A DNA stretch of 64,000 bases from assembly GCF_001885905.1 (NCBI RefSeq), contig NZ_JXKM01000002.1, positions 176,258 to 240,257 of the forward strand, read 5' to 3'. The DNA is from Enterococcus devriesei (lineage in GTDB: Bacteria; Bacillota; Bacilli; Lactobacillales; Enterococcaceae). This document shows positions 29,349-36,994 of the stretch, one piece after another (the stretch's first letter is position 1; the number at the start of each line of letters is the position of its first letter). Below the pieces are notes generated by a model, which was not told the DNA's origin, did no database searches, and saw nothing but the letters and a program-made list of their open reading frames with translations. The position numbers and the translations under genes were made by a program.

Positions 29349-29963
29349 ATGCAAACATACAGCAGAAAAAAAGGTCGCTTTCCTGCTTTTGATGATGATG
29401 CGGGAGTCAAGCTAGCTTACGGCAATCAAAGTGGTCGGGTTTTGTTTGATGGCGAGGACGACTTGCTGACAGATTATAAATTAGAGGCGCAGGATATTTT
29501 TGATCGCCCGTTGCCGAAAGTTAAGCGAACACGGCGAGTGAATTTACAGGAAGAACCTCGCAGCAGAGAGCTGGAGCTTCATAAAGCAAACTTGCCGAGC
29601 TATCATGCTGAACACACTGAACGTAAAACAGTAAAATTGTTTGAAGAGCCTAAACCTAAGGAACGGACGAAAGCCACTAGCATTAATACCCGGAGTGGAC
29701 GTGGCCGCAGTGCTACTCCTTTTGCGCCGAAATTTGTGCCGTCATCATTGATCCCCGATGATCCGGCAGATGCTGTATCGCCTCGGGAATTAATGCAGCG
29801 GATGGAGAAGTCTCGCCAATCTTATATTCTTTTCGCATCAGAAAAAGAAGAACAGCCGGCGTTGGAAAGAAAGAAAACGCGCCAACGTTTGGATCGTTCC
29901 TTGCGAGGGATCATGCAAGAGGATAATTCAAAGTTGGAAGACAGTAAATATTTTCATGATTAA
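29349..29963 (+). CDS. Hypothetical charged, probably disordered protein
   Basis: This 204-residue protein is rich in Lys, Arg, Glu and Asp, with no membrane segment or signal peptide. I recognise no domain. An acidic N-terminal third (DGEDDLLTDYKLEAQDIF) is followed by basic stretches (KVKRTRRVN, ERKKTRQRLDR) and a conserved-looking end (LRGIMQEDNSKLED). Most of it is predicted by eye to be disordered. It has its own ribosome site, AATGAGGATG, and lies 98 bp after the glg operon, followed by a repeat copy. Confidence 0.6.
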   Translation: MQTYSRKKGRFPAFDDDAGVKLAYGNQSGRVLFDGEDDLLTDYKLEAQDIFDRPLPKVKRTRRVNLQEEPRSRELELHKANLPSYHAEHTERKTVKLFEEPKPKERTKATSINTRSGRGRSATPFAPKFVPSSLIPDDPADAVSPRELMQRMEKSRQSYILFASEKEEQPALERKKTRQRLDRSLRGIMQEDNSKLEDSKYFHD

Positions 29964-30085
29964 GAGCAGTTCAATTAGCAGTGTTTAGCTTCGAAAATGA
30001 GACAGAATTTCCGAAGAAGCTGCTTTGGACTATTGTTTATTCAAAAAGGGAGCGGGGATTATACTAAGGTCTCGGCTCCTTGTCT
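29964..30085 (+). repeat. Dispersed intergenic repeat, family 2, copy 2, with terminator-like hairpin
   Basis: This shares GTGTTTAGCTTC and AAGAAGCTGCTTTGGAC with the copy at 5303. It is followed by GGAGCGGGGA (about 30050) and TCTCGGCTCC, a hairpin ending in CTTG that could terminate the preceding gene. Confidence 0.5.
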
Positions 30086-30130
30086 GGGTAAAAACCATTT
30101 ATTATAGAATTATGTAAAGGAAGTAAGTAT

Positions 30131-30316
30131 GTGAATCCATTTGAAGAAAAAATCAGTCAGTTACGAGCTGGAGAGATTGATCAATTCGAAGTGACTCGCG
30201 AAGAATTCTTTTTATTTCGTGAAGTCTGGAGCAAACAGGAGGACAAAAAGTTTTTCCGCGGAATCGCCGGTTTAAAAGGCAACATCATCTATGTTTACGA
30301 CACGACGATTGTTTAG
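30131..30316 (+). CDS. Small conserved-looking hypothetical protein (61 aa)
   Basis: This is a 61-residue acidic protein starting with GTG at 30131, 7 nt after AAAGGAAG. The C-terminal half reads FFRGIAGLKGNIIYVYD, a compact-looking strand-rich end, so I think it is genuinely translated. I cannot assign a function. It lies directly upstream of the tRNA-Leu gene, which has its own promoter starting 5 bp after this stop. Confidence 0.6.
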   Translation: MNPFEEKISQLRAGEIDQFEVTREEFFLFREVWSKQEDKKFFRGIAGLKGNIIYVYDTTIV

Positions 30317-30320
30317 CCTA

Positions 30321-30350
30321 TTGACTTTTGCTAGTTGGCTAAGCTATGAT
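30321..30350 (+). promoter_or_regulatory. Promoter of tRNA-Leu
   Basis: The -35 TTGACT (30321-30326) and -10 TATGAT (30345-30350) are 18 bp apart. The first tRNA base is at 30363, leaving a leader of about six bases. Confidence 0.7.
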
Positions 30351-30362
30351 GAAATTCGTTCT

Positions 30363-30446
30363 GCGGCGGTGTTGGAATTGGTAGACAAGCATGATTGAGG
30401 GTCATGTGGGAGTTCTCCCGTGTGGGTTCGAGTCCCATTCGCCGTA
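30363..30446 (+). tRNA. tRNA-Leu (anticodon GAG)
   Basis: This 84-nt class II tRNA has acceptor GCGGCGG (30363-30369) pairing with TCGCCGT, with G-U at both ends. The anticodon arm is CATGA-TTGAGGG-TCATG, giving GAG, which reads CUC/CUU. The long variable arm is GGGAG/CTCCC, and the T loop is TTCGAGT in the TGGG/CCCA stem. The discriminator is A. The 3' CCA is not encoded (TAAA follows), so it must be added by the CCA enzyme. The gene is solitary. Confidence 0.93.
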
Positions 30447-30483
30447 TAAAAAAAGCCGTATAAGTGCTACAATAAAAAAGATC

Positions 30484-30521
30484 GAGAGCTGAGACTGTTA
30501 AAGGTCGCAGCTCTATTTTTT
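30484..30521 (+). terminator. Terminator after tRNA-Leu
   Basis: GAGAGCTGAGAC (30484-30495) pairs with GGTCGCAGCTCT with one mismatch, followed by ATTTTTT. Confidence 0.7.
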
Positions 30522-30672
30522 AGTATTTCATTTTTTGTGATGCGACCCTATTATAATCAAAATGCTTCAAGGCTTTTTGATTTTTAGATGCTGGAAGTTG
30601 CTTGTCTATCACGCATCAGCTAGAATGATAGTAGTTAAAAATGTGAATTAGCATATTTTGGAGGAAGCAAAG

Positions 30673-31497
30673 ATGGAAGCGATTGGTCAAGTCTTAAAAG
30701 AGTTCCGCAAAGAACATGGCATGACGCAAAAAGATTTATCGGCTGGTATCTGTTCTCAAAGTGTTTTGAGCCGAATCGAAAATGACGAGGAGATTCCCAA
30801 TATTTTTGTCATTAAGCAGCTTTGTCATCGGCTAGGGATCACCATTGATCAATTGATGCTTGATTTTCTACCAGAGGAATTATTTTTACGGAAATATTTT
30901 AATAAGATGTTTATGTATTTACGGACGGGAAAATATTTGGAGATCCAAGCAACCCTTGATTACTTAGACGAGCGTCAGATCACGCATTTAGACAAGGATC
31001 GTCAGCAAGTTTGTTTTTTTAAAGGCGTCTGTGCCTATTTTATTGATGGAAATCCTGAAGCGGCTTTGGCTCACACACTTGAAGGTTTGGACATCTGTGT
31101 CTCGAAAAAGTATTACGGCTATTTTGACAGCCGGATTTTATTATTGAATTTTGCCGGGAAAATGAATTCGGCTTTAGGAAAAGTCAATGAAGCACAAAGC
31201 TACTACAATCAAAGCTTTGAACTCTTTCAATCTATGATGGCGGATTATTCCGAACGTAGTGAGTTAAGCAATCTATTCGTCAATTATGGAACGTTTTTGA
31301 TTAAGCAGGAACGTTTGGATTTAGCTGAAAAGGTCGTTGACATTGGCTTGAAGTGGAATCGTCAGCAATGCAGCTACTATAAATTGCATGAGCTACTAGA
31401 GTTAAAAATCCGCATGTTAGAGGCACGAGACGATTTGCATTCAGTGATCGGTTATCGGAAAATGCTGCGAGCCTTAGAGAAAATGAAAGATTTGTAG
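30673..31497 (+). CDS. XRE-family HTH regulator with TPR-like C-terminus (Rgg/PlcR type)
   Basis: The 274-residue protein has an N-terminal Cro/C1-type helix-turn-helix (about residues 5-60, MTQKDLSAGICSQSVLSRIEN) followed by an all-helical TPR-like region (about 70-270). This matches the Rgg/MutR/PlcR group of peptide-responsive regulators in Firmicutes. The in-frame TTG at 30658 is part of the TTGGAGG ribosome site, so ATG 30673 is the start. I see no obvious pheromone gene next to it. Its target is unknown; nagA follows after 77 bp but has its own operator and promoter. Confidence 0.85.
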   Translation: MEAIGQVLKEFRKEHGMTQKDLSAGICSQSVLSRIENDEEIPNIFVIKQLCHRLGITIDQLMLDFLPEELFLRKYFNKMFMYLRTGKYLEIQATLDYLDERQITHLDKDRQQVCFFKGVCAYFIDGNPEAALAHTLEGLDICVSKKYYGYFDSRILLLNFAGKMNSALGKVNEAQSYYNQSFELFQSMMADYSERSELSNLFVNYGTFLIKQERLDLAEKVVDIGLKWNRQQCSYYKLHELLELKIRMLEARDDLHSVIGYRKMLRALEKMKDL

Positions 31498-31499
31498 AG

Positions 31500-31511
31500 T
31501 GGTCTACACCA
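31500..31511 (+). promoter_or_regulatory. NagR/DasR-type GntR operator before nagA
   Basis: TGGTCTACACCA differs by one base from the known GntR-family NagR (YvoA)/DasR operator consensus TGGTCTAGACCA. It ends 3 bp upstream of a TTGACT -35 box, so a bound repressor would block nagA transcription and release it on GlcN-6-P or GlcNAc-6-P. The regulator gene itself is not in this window. Confidence 0.7.
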
Positions 31512-31514
31512 TTC

Positions 31515-31543
31515 TTGACTTATTTTTGATTCAGGAGTAACTT
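31515..31543 (+). promoter_or_regulatory. nagA promoter
   Basis: The -35 TTGACT (31515-31520) and -10 TAACTT (31538-31543) have 17-bp spacing, directly downstream of the NagR-type operator. Confidence 0.6.
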
Positions 31544-31574
31544 TAAGATACTAAGACAAAAGGGAGAGCTCACA

Positions 31575-32720
31575 ATGAAAACATTTATTTATGCTGACAA
31601 ATTCTTTTTAAACTCAGGTGTTAAAGGCGCAGGTTATTTAGATGTCACCGATGGCATTTTTGGCACATATACAGCAACAAAACCAGAAGGGGCCGAGATC
31701 ATCGACCAAAGCGGAAAATGGATTGCTCCCGGTTTAGTGGATACACATATCCACGGTTACAAAAATCATGACGTGATGGATAATGACGCGGAAGGCATCA
31801 AAGTCATGTCAGAAGGATTATTATCATGTGGTGTGACTAGTTTCTTACCAACCACTTTGACGTCAACCAAAGAACGTTTGAAAGATGTTGCGGCAACGAT
31901 CGGCAGCATGTATCAAGAAGTTGATGGTGCAAAAATTCAAGGGATTTACTTTGAAGGACCGTTCTTTACCGAAGAACATAAAGGCGCACAAAATCCTAGC
32001 TATTTTGGCGATCCTGATTTGGATACATTCCATGAATGGCAAGAAGCTTCAGGCGGCTTGATCAAGAAAATCGCATTAGCACCAGAACGTAAAGGTGTAA
32101 AAGAATTTGTTAAAACAGTGACCGACGAAGGTGTTGTTGTTTCACTAGGACATTCAAACGCAACTTTAGAAGAAGCGCAAGAAGCTGTGGAAGCAGGCGC
32201 AAGCGTCTTTGTTCATGCTTATAATGGTATGCGTGGCTTGAATCACCGCGAACCTGGTATGGTAGGCGCATTGCTTACATTGCAACATGTTTTCTCAGAA
32301 TTGATCTGTGATGGACACCATGTTCATCCACAAGCAGCGGAAGTTTTGATGGAAAAAGCTGGACACGATCATGTGGCATTAATCACTGACTGTATGATGG
32401 CTGGCGGCATGCCTGATGGTAATTACAACTTAGGTGAATTCCCGGTTGTTGTGAAAGAAGGAACAGCCCGTCTTGAATCTGGTAACTTAGCTGGAAGTAT
32501 TTTGAAATTAAAAGAAGCAATCAAAAATGTAGTTGATTGGGATATTGCAACTCCTGAACAAGCAATTATGATGGCCTCTTATGTACCAGCTGTCAGCTGT
32601 AAAATCGATGACAAGTGCGGTATGATCGCTGAAGGCCGCGCAGCCGATTTTATCGTATTGGACCCTACAATGGACTTGGTTGCAACTTACCTTGATGGTG
32701 TAGAACGTTACCACGCTTAA
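31575..32720 (+). CDS. nagA: N-acetylglucosamine-6-phosphate deacetylase
   Basis: NagA removes acetate from GlcNAc-6-P to give glucosamine-6-P for glycolysis or wall synthesis. The 381-residue amidohydrolase shows LVDTHIHGYKNHDVMD (about residues 54-69), the catalytic EGPF (about 128-131), GHSNATLEEA, HAYNGMRGLNHREPG (about 215-229), CDGHHVHP, and the catalytic aspartate in LITDCMMAGG (about 270-279). The ribosome site GGGAGAG precedes the ATG. A NagR-type operator lies just upstream and a strong terminator downstream, so it is a single-gene unit. Confidence 0.96.
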   Translation: MKTFIYADKFFLNSGVKGAGYLDVTDGIFGTYTATKPEGAEIIDQSGKWIAPGLVDTHIHGYKNHDVMDNDAEGIKVMSEGLLSCGVTSFLPTTLTSTKERLKDVAATIGSMYQEVDGAKIQGIYFEGPFFTEEHKGAQNPSYFGDPDLDTFHEWQEASGGLIKKIALAPERKGVKEFVKTVTDEGVVVSLGHSNATLEEAQEAVEAGASVFVHAYNGMRGLNHREPGMVGALLTLQHVFSELICDGHHVHPQAAEVLMEKAGHDHVALITDCMMAGGMPDGNYNLGEFPVVVKEGTARLESGNLAGSILKLKEAIKNVVDWDIATPEQAIMMASYVPAVSCKIDDKCGMIAEGRAADFIVLDPTMDLVATYLDGVERYHA

Positions 32721-32737
32721 TTAAACCAAACATTTGT

Positions 32738-32772
32738 AAACCTCGACCAGAAACAAAGGTCGAGGTTTTTTT
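32738..32772 (+). terminator. Terminator after nagA
   Basis: AAACCTCGACC (32738-32748) pairs with GGTCGAGGTTT (32758-32768), followed by TTTT. It abuts a family 1 hairpin repeat. Confidence 0.9.
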
Positions 32773-32815
32773 GTCAGTTCTACTTTCTGCTTTAGCAGAT
32801 TAGTAGAATGATATG
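32772..32815 (+). repeat. Dispersed hairpin repeat, family 1, short copy D
   Basis: The arms are TGTCAGTTCTACT (32772-32784) and AGTAGAATGATATG (32802-32815). Compared with copies A-C, one C-G pair is replaced by T-A with both arms changed. The inner loop hairpin is CTGC/GCAG. About 250 bp of AT-rich sequence without a gene follows, up to the ABC ATPase. Confidence 0.7.
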
Positions 32816-33065
32816 TCGACGAAAATAAAGATAAATTTTGCCAAAAATTTATAATCCTGTTTCAGAGTCGACTGCAAGTTTTTCTTCTTGCGCCAGCGAG
32901 TTAGAAAAATCGTATGCGTACGAAAAAATCTATTTTTTGAGTTAGCTGTCAAGGGATGAGCAATCAAAAAGGGAATTCCAATTTATCCGTAGTCGATTGT
33001 ATCAGTCAGAGAAGGGTCTATGGTAAACTAAATACATTGAGAATAAGTGACTAAGGAGACTAAAC

Positions 33066-33767
33066 ATGGCTTATATTGATGTAATAGATGAAAGCAAGCA
33101 CTACAAAATGGGCGAGACGATTATTCGCGCCAATGAAAAAGTCAATTTTTCAATTGAACGAGGCGAAGTAGCCGTCATTCTTGGTCCAAGTGGAGCTGGT
33201 AAATCAACAGTTTTGAATATTTTAGGCGGAATGGACAGCTGTGATGAAGGACAAGTGATTGTTGATGGAACAGACATTGCTCAATTTAATGATAAGGAAC
33301 TGACAACTTATCGTCGGAATGACGTTGGCTTTGTGTTCCAGTTTTATAATTTGGTTCCTAATTTAACGGCTAAGGAAAATGTTGAATTGGCTTCGCAAAT
33401 TGTTTCAGATGCTTTGAACCCGGATGAAGTTTTGCAATCTGTAGGCTTAGGCGAACGAATGAATAATTTCCCGGCACAATTATCCGGAGGCGAGCAGCAA
33501 CGGGTTACAATCGCGCGAGCGTTAGCGAAACGGCCAAAATTATTGTTGTGTGATGAACCGACCGGCGCGTTGGATTTTGAGACAGGAAAACAGATTTTAA
33601 AGATTCTGCAAGATACTGCTCGAGAAAATGGGACGACGGTGGTGATCATTACTCATAATTCGGCAATCGCAGCGATGGCAGATCGAGTGATCCGGATTAA
33701 TGATGCCCATGTCCGTAGTCAAGAGCTGAATGCCAAGCCGCAATCAATCGAAGACATTCAATGGTAA
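33066..33767 (+). CDS. ABC transporter ATP-binding protein (LolD/SalX type), permease absent
   Basis: The 233-residue ATPase of the MacB/LolD/antimicrobial-peptide class has Walker A GPSGAGKS (about residues 40-47), a Q-loop in FVFQFYNLVPNLTAKENVE, signature LSGGEQQR, Walker B LLLCDEPTGALD, and an H-loop ITHNS. Such ATPases normally sit next to an FtsX-type permease, but here a terminator and an opposite-strand gene follow immediately and the upstream gene is nagA. Either the permease is encoded elsewhere or it was lost. The substrate is unknown. Confidence 0.9.
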   Translation: MAYIDVIDESKHYKMGETIIRANEKVNFSIERGEVAVILGPSGAGKSTVLNILGGMDSCDEGQVIVDGTDIAQFNDKELTTYRRNDVGFVFQFYNLVPNLTAKENVELASQIVSDALNPDEVLQSVGLGERMNNFPAQLSGGEQQRVTIARALAKRPKLLLCDEPTGALDFETGKQILKILQDTARENGTTVVIITHNSAIAAMADRVIRINDAHVRSQELNAKPQSIEDIQW

Positions 33768-33787
33768 ATTGGCGACTAAGAAAGCAT

Positions 33788-33830
33788 AAAATAAAAGATC
33801 AGCCTCATTTTTGAGACTGATCTTTTATTT
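33788..33830. terminator. Bidirectional terminator between the ABC ATPase and the aromatic-acid-exporter-like gene
   Basis: AAAATAAAAGATCAG (33788-33802) pairs with CTGATCTTTTATTT (33817-33830), with a CTCA/TGAG extension around the loop. It extends over the 3' end of the minus-strand gene. Confidence 0.85.
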
Positions 33831-34398
33831 GTTTTTTTACGTCATAGAGCATTTTATTCAAATCGGCTTCCTTTTTTCGCAGTTCGACTAGATCTTCTTT
33901 GATTTGTTTTTCTTTTTCATCTGTCTGAGGCGAGATTACACCGTTTAAAGAAATCGCGATGATGGTCCCAATAAATGTATCCAACACCCGATTTAAGGCA
34001 TAAAGAATCGACTCTCCCTGGGGGATACTGAGTGCAATCAGCAGCATCGTGGCGATGGCTGAGATAATCCCGGAATTATTGTTTATCCCATCAGAAAGCA
34101 CGATGACTAAAATTACGAAGAAGGGCAATAAAAAGAGCTCTACATAAAAGTCATTTTTGAAAAGCGACTGGACGTAATAAAAAATCATTGCAAATAGACC
34201 GCCAAGGGAGTTTCCTAAGACGCGGGAACGACCAAAAGAGATACTGGTGGTTAAGTCTTGCCGCAATGAAAAAACAGCGGCAAGTGCAGCGATCAACGGC
34301 GAGCCACGATCAGTCAAATAAAATAGTAAAATACACAGCATGACGGCCAGAGCCGTTTTGATAGTGCGCATGCCTAAGCGAAAACGCCCAATCTGCAT
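33805..34398 (-). CDS. Aromatic acid exporter family (ArAE_1/FUSC-like) membrane protein
   Basis: The 197-residue membrane protein has four or five hydrophobic segments in the first 140 residues (TALAVMLCILLFYLTD, then LLPFFVILVIVLSDG), then a charged, coiled-coil-like tail (KEKQIKEDLVELRKKEADL). It starts MQIGRFRLGMRTIKTALAV, the typical opening of the ArAE_1 family. An in-frame extension reaches 34614, but the first 72 residues overlap the neighbouring gene and lack family character. GAAAGGGG precedes the ATG at 34398. The transport substrate is unknown. Confidence 0.85.
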   Translation of the reverse strand: MQIGRFRLGMRTIKTALAVMLCILLFYLTDRGSPLIAALAAVFSLRQDLTTSISFGRSRVLGNSLGGLFAMIFYYVQSLFKNDFYVELFLLPFFVILVIVLSDGINNNSGIISAIATMLLIALSIPQGESILYALNRVLDTFIGTIIAISLNGVISPQTDEKEKQIKEDLVELRKKEADLNKMLYDVKKQIKDQSQK

Positions 34399-34451
34399 AA
34401 TTTTCCCCTTTCTCCAAATCTGTTTATCTAATAAATAGTTTAGCGGATATT

Positions 34452-34490
34452 TGAAAAAAAAACAAAGGTGCTGACCAGTCAGCACCTTTG
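34452..34490 (-). terminator. Terminator after the Gfo/Idh oxidoreductase gene
   Basis: CAAAGGTGCTGAC (34463-34475) is the complement of GTCAGCACCTTTG (34478-34490). On the minus strand the hairpin is followed by a T-run (34453-34462). Confidence 0.85.
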
Positions 34491-34498
34491 AGACTAAT

Positions 34499-35452
34499 TT
34501 ATTTATGCCATTTTTGCTGCATCTGATCCAAAATATCAATGACGTCTTTCGTAAAGAACAATGATTTATTTGGCAATTCGCCTTTGATGGCCTTGACCAT
34601 GTTTTCGATTTCATAATTCATGGCGTTTCCAGTAAAACCAGATTCAATAAGCTCAGTCGTACCATCGTTAAAGAATAATTCCGCTTTGTCTGCCCGCGGA
34701 TAATCGTCAACGGTTAGGTAGCCATTTTCGAAGGCAACGATGCCTTTTTTTGGCATTTTGGCTTGGAAGGTCAAGCTAATTGTCGCTAATTCGTTCTTCT
34801 GATTTTGTAAAATCGTGACTGATTGTTCATCGACTCCAGTTGAAAAAGGAATCATGGTGGAGGCGACGACTTCCGGTTGCTCAGACAAGAACCACCGGGC
34901 GAAAGAAACGGCATAAGTACCGATATCCAACAATGCTCCGCCAGCTAAATCTGGATTAAAGAAACGATTGGATGGGTCGGGTTCTTTGTAGCTGCCAAAA
35001 GGTGCTTGGATCATTTTTAATTTTCCTAAGCGGCCGCTGTCGATTAGCGCATGAAGTTCTTGGTACAATGGCATATTGAAAATGGTCATTGCCTCAGCCA
35101 AGATCAAATCTTTTTGTTCGGCCAATTCTATTGCAGCTTGTAATTCCGCAGAGTTCATAGTAATCGCTTTTTCGCAAAGCACATGCTTGCCAGCATGTAG
35201 GGCTTGCATGATATGCTGACTGTGTTGACGATTTGGTACGGATACGTAAATGATGTCAATGGCTTTATCTGCTAACAGCTCTTCGTAACTTCCGAAGGCT
35301 TTTGATAAATTAAATTGCTGCGCAAATTTCTCGGCTTTAGCCAGCGATCGCGATGCGCAAGCGGTCAGTTGACTGTTGGATTGATCAAAAGTTTCAGCGA
35401 AGTCATGAGCAATTTGCCCAAGACCGATGATACCCCATTGTAATTTTGTCAT
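34499..35452 (-). CDS. Gfo/Idh/MocA family NAD(P)-dependent oxidoreductase
   Basis: The 317-residue protein has an N-terminal Rossmann fold (GIIGLGQIAHDFAETF, about residues 6-21), the family motif CEKAITMN (EKP-type, about 88-95), and a C-terminal alpha/beta substrate domain including GGALLDIGTYAVSFARWF. The family oxidises sugars, inositols or dihydrodiols; the substrate here is unknown. An upstream in-frame ATG at 35473 precedes the AGGAGG site, so 35452 (MTKLQW) is chosen. It is monocistronic. Confidence 0.9.
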   Translation of the reverse strand: MTKLQWGIIGLGQIAHDFAETFDQSNSQLTACASRSLAKAEKFAQQFNLSKAFGSYEELLADKAIDIIYVSVPNRQHSQHIMQALHAGKHVLCEKAITMNSAELQAAIELAEQKDLILAEAMTIFNMPLYQELHALIDSGRLGKLKMIQAPFGSYKEPDPSNRFFNPDLAGGALLDIGTYAVSFARWFLSEQPEVVASTMIPFSTGVDEQSVTILQNQKNELATISLTFQAKMPKKGIVAFENGYLTVDDYPRADKAELFFNDGTTELIESGFTGNAMNYEIENMVKAIKGELPNKSLFFTKDVIDILDQMQQKWHK

Positions 35453-35654
35453 TTTTTCCTCCTGTTGAGCCATTATTTTGTAAAAATGCGGTTAAAAAAT
35501 GAATTTGACTGTCCTTTTTGGTAAAATTATTCAAGGACTAGAAGAATAAGATTTCCTTTAGAGTATAGCAGTAAATCTTAAATTATTTCAATCGATTTGC
35601 CAAAGCACTGTATTTTTCTGGGAAATTCAGTAAAATAGTATAGGAGGGATTATT

Positions 35655-36188
35655 TTGAATCAAATTTATTTGGATTTAGTGATTAGTGCAATTTTTGAAC
35701 AATTTCATTCAGAGCAAGATTTTTATCAAGACTATTTAGGCGTTTCTGATAGTCAATGGCAGCAATGGAAGGCTGGCCAAAATAATTTATCTCCGGAAGC
35801 AAACCAAAAAATCAAGAATTTATTCAGCGATTACGAATGGATGTTAAGCCAAAAGGTGATTCGCCAGACGTTCCTATTTCCAGAAAAGCGTCCTACGGCG
35901 GTGGCAGAATACCGTGAAATGAAAACGATCGTCGCGCAAAAATGGATCGCCAGCGGGTTAGCTCAAGTTGAAATGGTTCCCTTTAAAAATAAAAACGAAG
36001 AAGAAAACAGCGATTTTATCGATCTTAGAGTTATGATCGATTATGATAGCTGGGGTTATAGTGATATCCTAAGTTTTCGTTTGCCAGCGCATGTCCAAAA
36101 TCAAATTGCCAGTGCGCAAACACAAACCGCATTACTTGATTGGGTGAATGAAAACTTAACAGAGACCTATACGTCACTAGACGATTAA
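35655..36188 (+). CDS. Conserved hypothetical protein
   Basis: This 177-residue soluble protein has no recognisable domain. The first 60 residues (SAIFEQFHSEQDFYQDYLGVSDSQW) look helical and could be a small DNA-binding or interaction module; the C-terminal half is mixed alpha/beta with IDLRVMIDYDSWGYSDIL. The start is TTG at 35655 behind AGGAGGGA. The next gene starts 17 bp after the stop, so it is likely co-transcribed with the D,D-carboxypeptidase and glucosaminidase genes. Confidence 0.65.
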   Translation: MNQIYLDLVISAIFEQFHSEQDFYQDYLGVSDSQWQQWKAGQNNLSPEANQKIKNLFSDYEWMLSQKVIRQTFLFPEKRPTAVAEYREMKTIVAQKWIASGLAQVEMVPFKNKNEEENSDFIDLRVMIDYDSWGYSDILSFRLPAHVQNQIASAQTQTALLDWVNENLTETYTSLDD

Positions 36189-36205
36189 CGAGAGGATTTT
36201 TTATA

Positions 36206-36985
36206 TTGAAAAAAACAGTAGGACTACTTTCCGTCATCATTATGCTTGGAATGACCGGTTATTCTCTTTTCTACAGTGCTCCGGCAGAAACAAGTGCCAA
36301 GAAAACGACAGCGACGACTTATTCTTTTGAGAAGAAGACGAGTACTAAGAAAAATGCCGTACAAAAAGCGTTACCTAAGGCCAATGCTGAAGATTGGAAG
36401 CTAGTTTTGGTTGGTCCGAAAAATAAAATTGAAAAAGAAGTTGATGAAAGTCAGTTAACTACATTGTCTGATAATAGCCATCAAGTCGATAAACGAATCG
36501 CTTCAGATTATGAAGCTTTCTCTGAAGCGGCCACAAAAGCCGGCTTTCCATTAGTGATCATCTCAGCATTTCGCTCAGTTGAATCGCAAAAGGAAGTTTT
36601 TGATACGAATGTAAATGGCTTAGTCAGCGGTAACGGGATGTCAGAAGCGGATGCAATCGCAAAAACAAAAGAAACTATTACCGAGCCAGGGTTCAGTGAA
36701 CACCATACTGGTTTGGCGGTAGATATCGTGGACCAAGATTGGTACAATTCTTATTCTACCCAAGTCTTAGATGCCTCTTACGGTGATCAACCGGGGGCGA
36801 AATGGATTGCAGAGAATGCGCCAAAATATGGCTTTATCATTCGTTACCCTAAAGATCGACAAGATATCACCGGGATCACTTATGAGCCATGGCATATTCG
36901 CTATGTTGGCAAAGAAAATGCTGAATATATCACGAAACACGATCTGACTTTAGAAGAGTTCTTGAAAGAATTATCCGCCAAGTAA
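36206..36985 (+). CDS. Secreted D-alanyl-D-alanine carboxypeptidase (VanY/M15B type)
   Basis: The 259-residue protein has an N-terminal signal or anchor segment (TVGLLSVIIMLGMTGYSLFY) and a linker rich in Lys, Thr and Ser. The zinc peptidase domain carries SAFRSVESQKEVFD (about 111-124), the metal-binding SEHHTGLAVDI (about 168-178), and WHIRYVG (about 231-237) with the last histidine ligand. It trims the terminal D-Ala of peptidoglycan stem peptides. It starts with TTG. There is no van cluster around it, so it is a housekeeping enzyme, not a vancomycin-resistance gene. A glucosaminidase follows 9 bp later. Confidence 0.9.
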   Translation: MKKTVGLLSVIIMLGMTGYSLFYSAPAETSAKKTTATTYSFEKKTSTKKNAVQKALPKANAEDWKLVLVGPKNKIEKEVDESQLTTLSDNSHQVDKRIASDYEAFSEAATKAGFPLVIISAFRSVESQKEVFDTNVNGLVSGNGMSEADAIAKTKETITEPGFSEHHTGLAVDIVDQDWYNSYSTQVLDASYGDQPGAKWIAENAPKYGFIIRYPKDRQDITGITYEPWHIRYVGKENAEYITKHDLTLEEFLKELSAK

Positions 36986-36994
36986 GGAGGCACT

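Noticed and set aside
30608-30619. The 12-mer ATCACGCATCAG is found both before the HTH regulator gene and before recQ (49308-49319)
   Set aside because: Identical 12-mers are expected by chance many times in 64 kb on two strands, and the flanking bases do not match.
36206-36985. VanY-like gene as a possible vancomycin-resistance determinant
   Set aside because: No vanHAX, vanRS or vanZ genes accompany it; its neighbours are an ordinary autolysin and a hypothetical protein.
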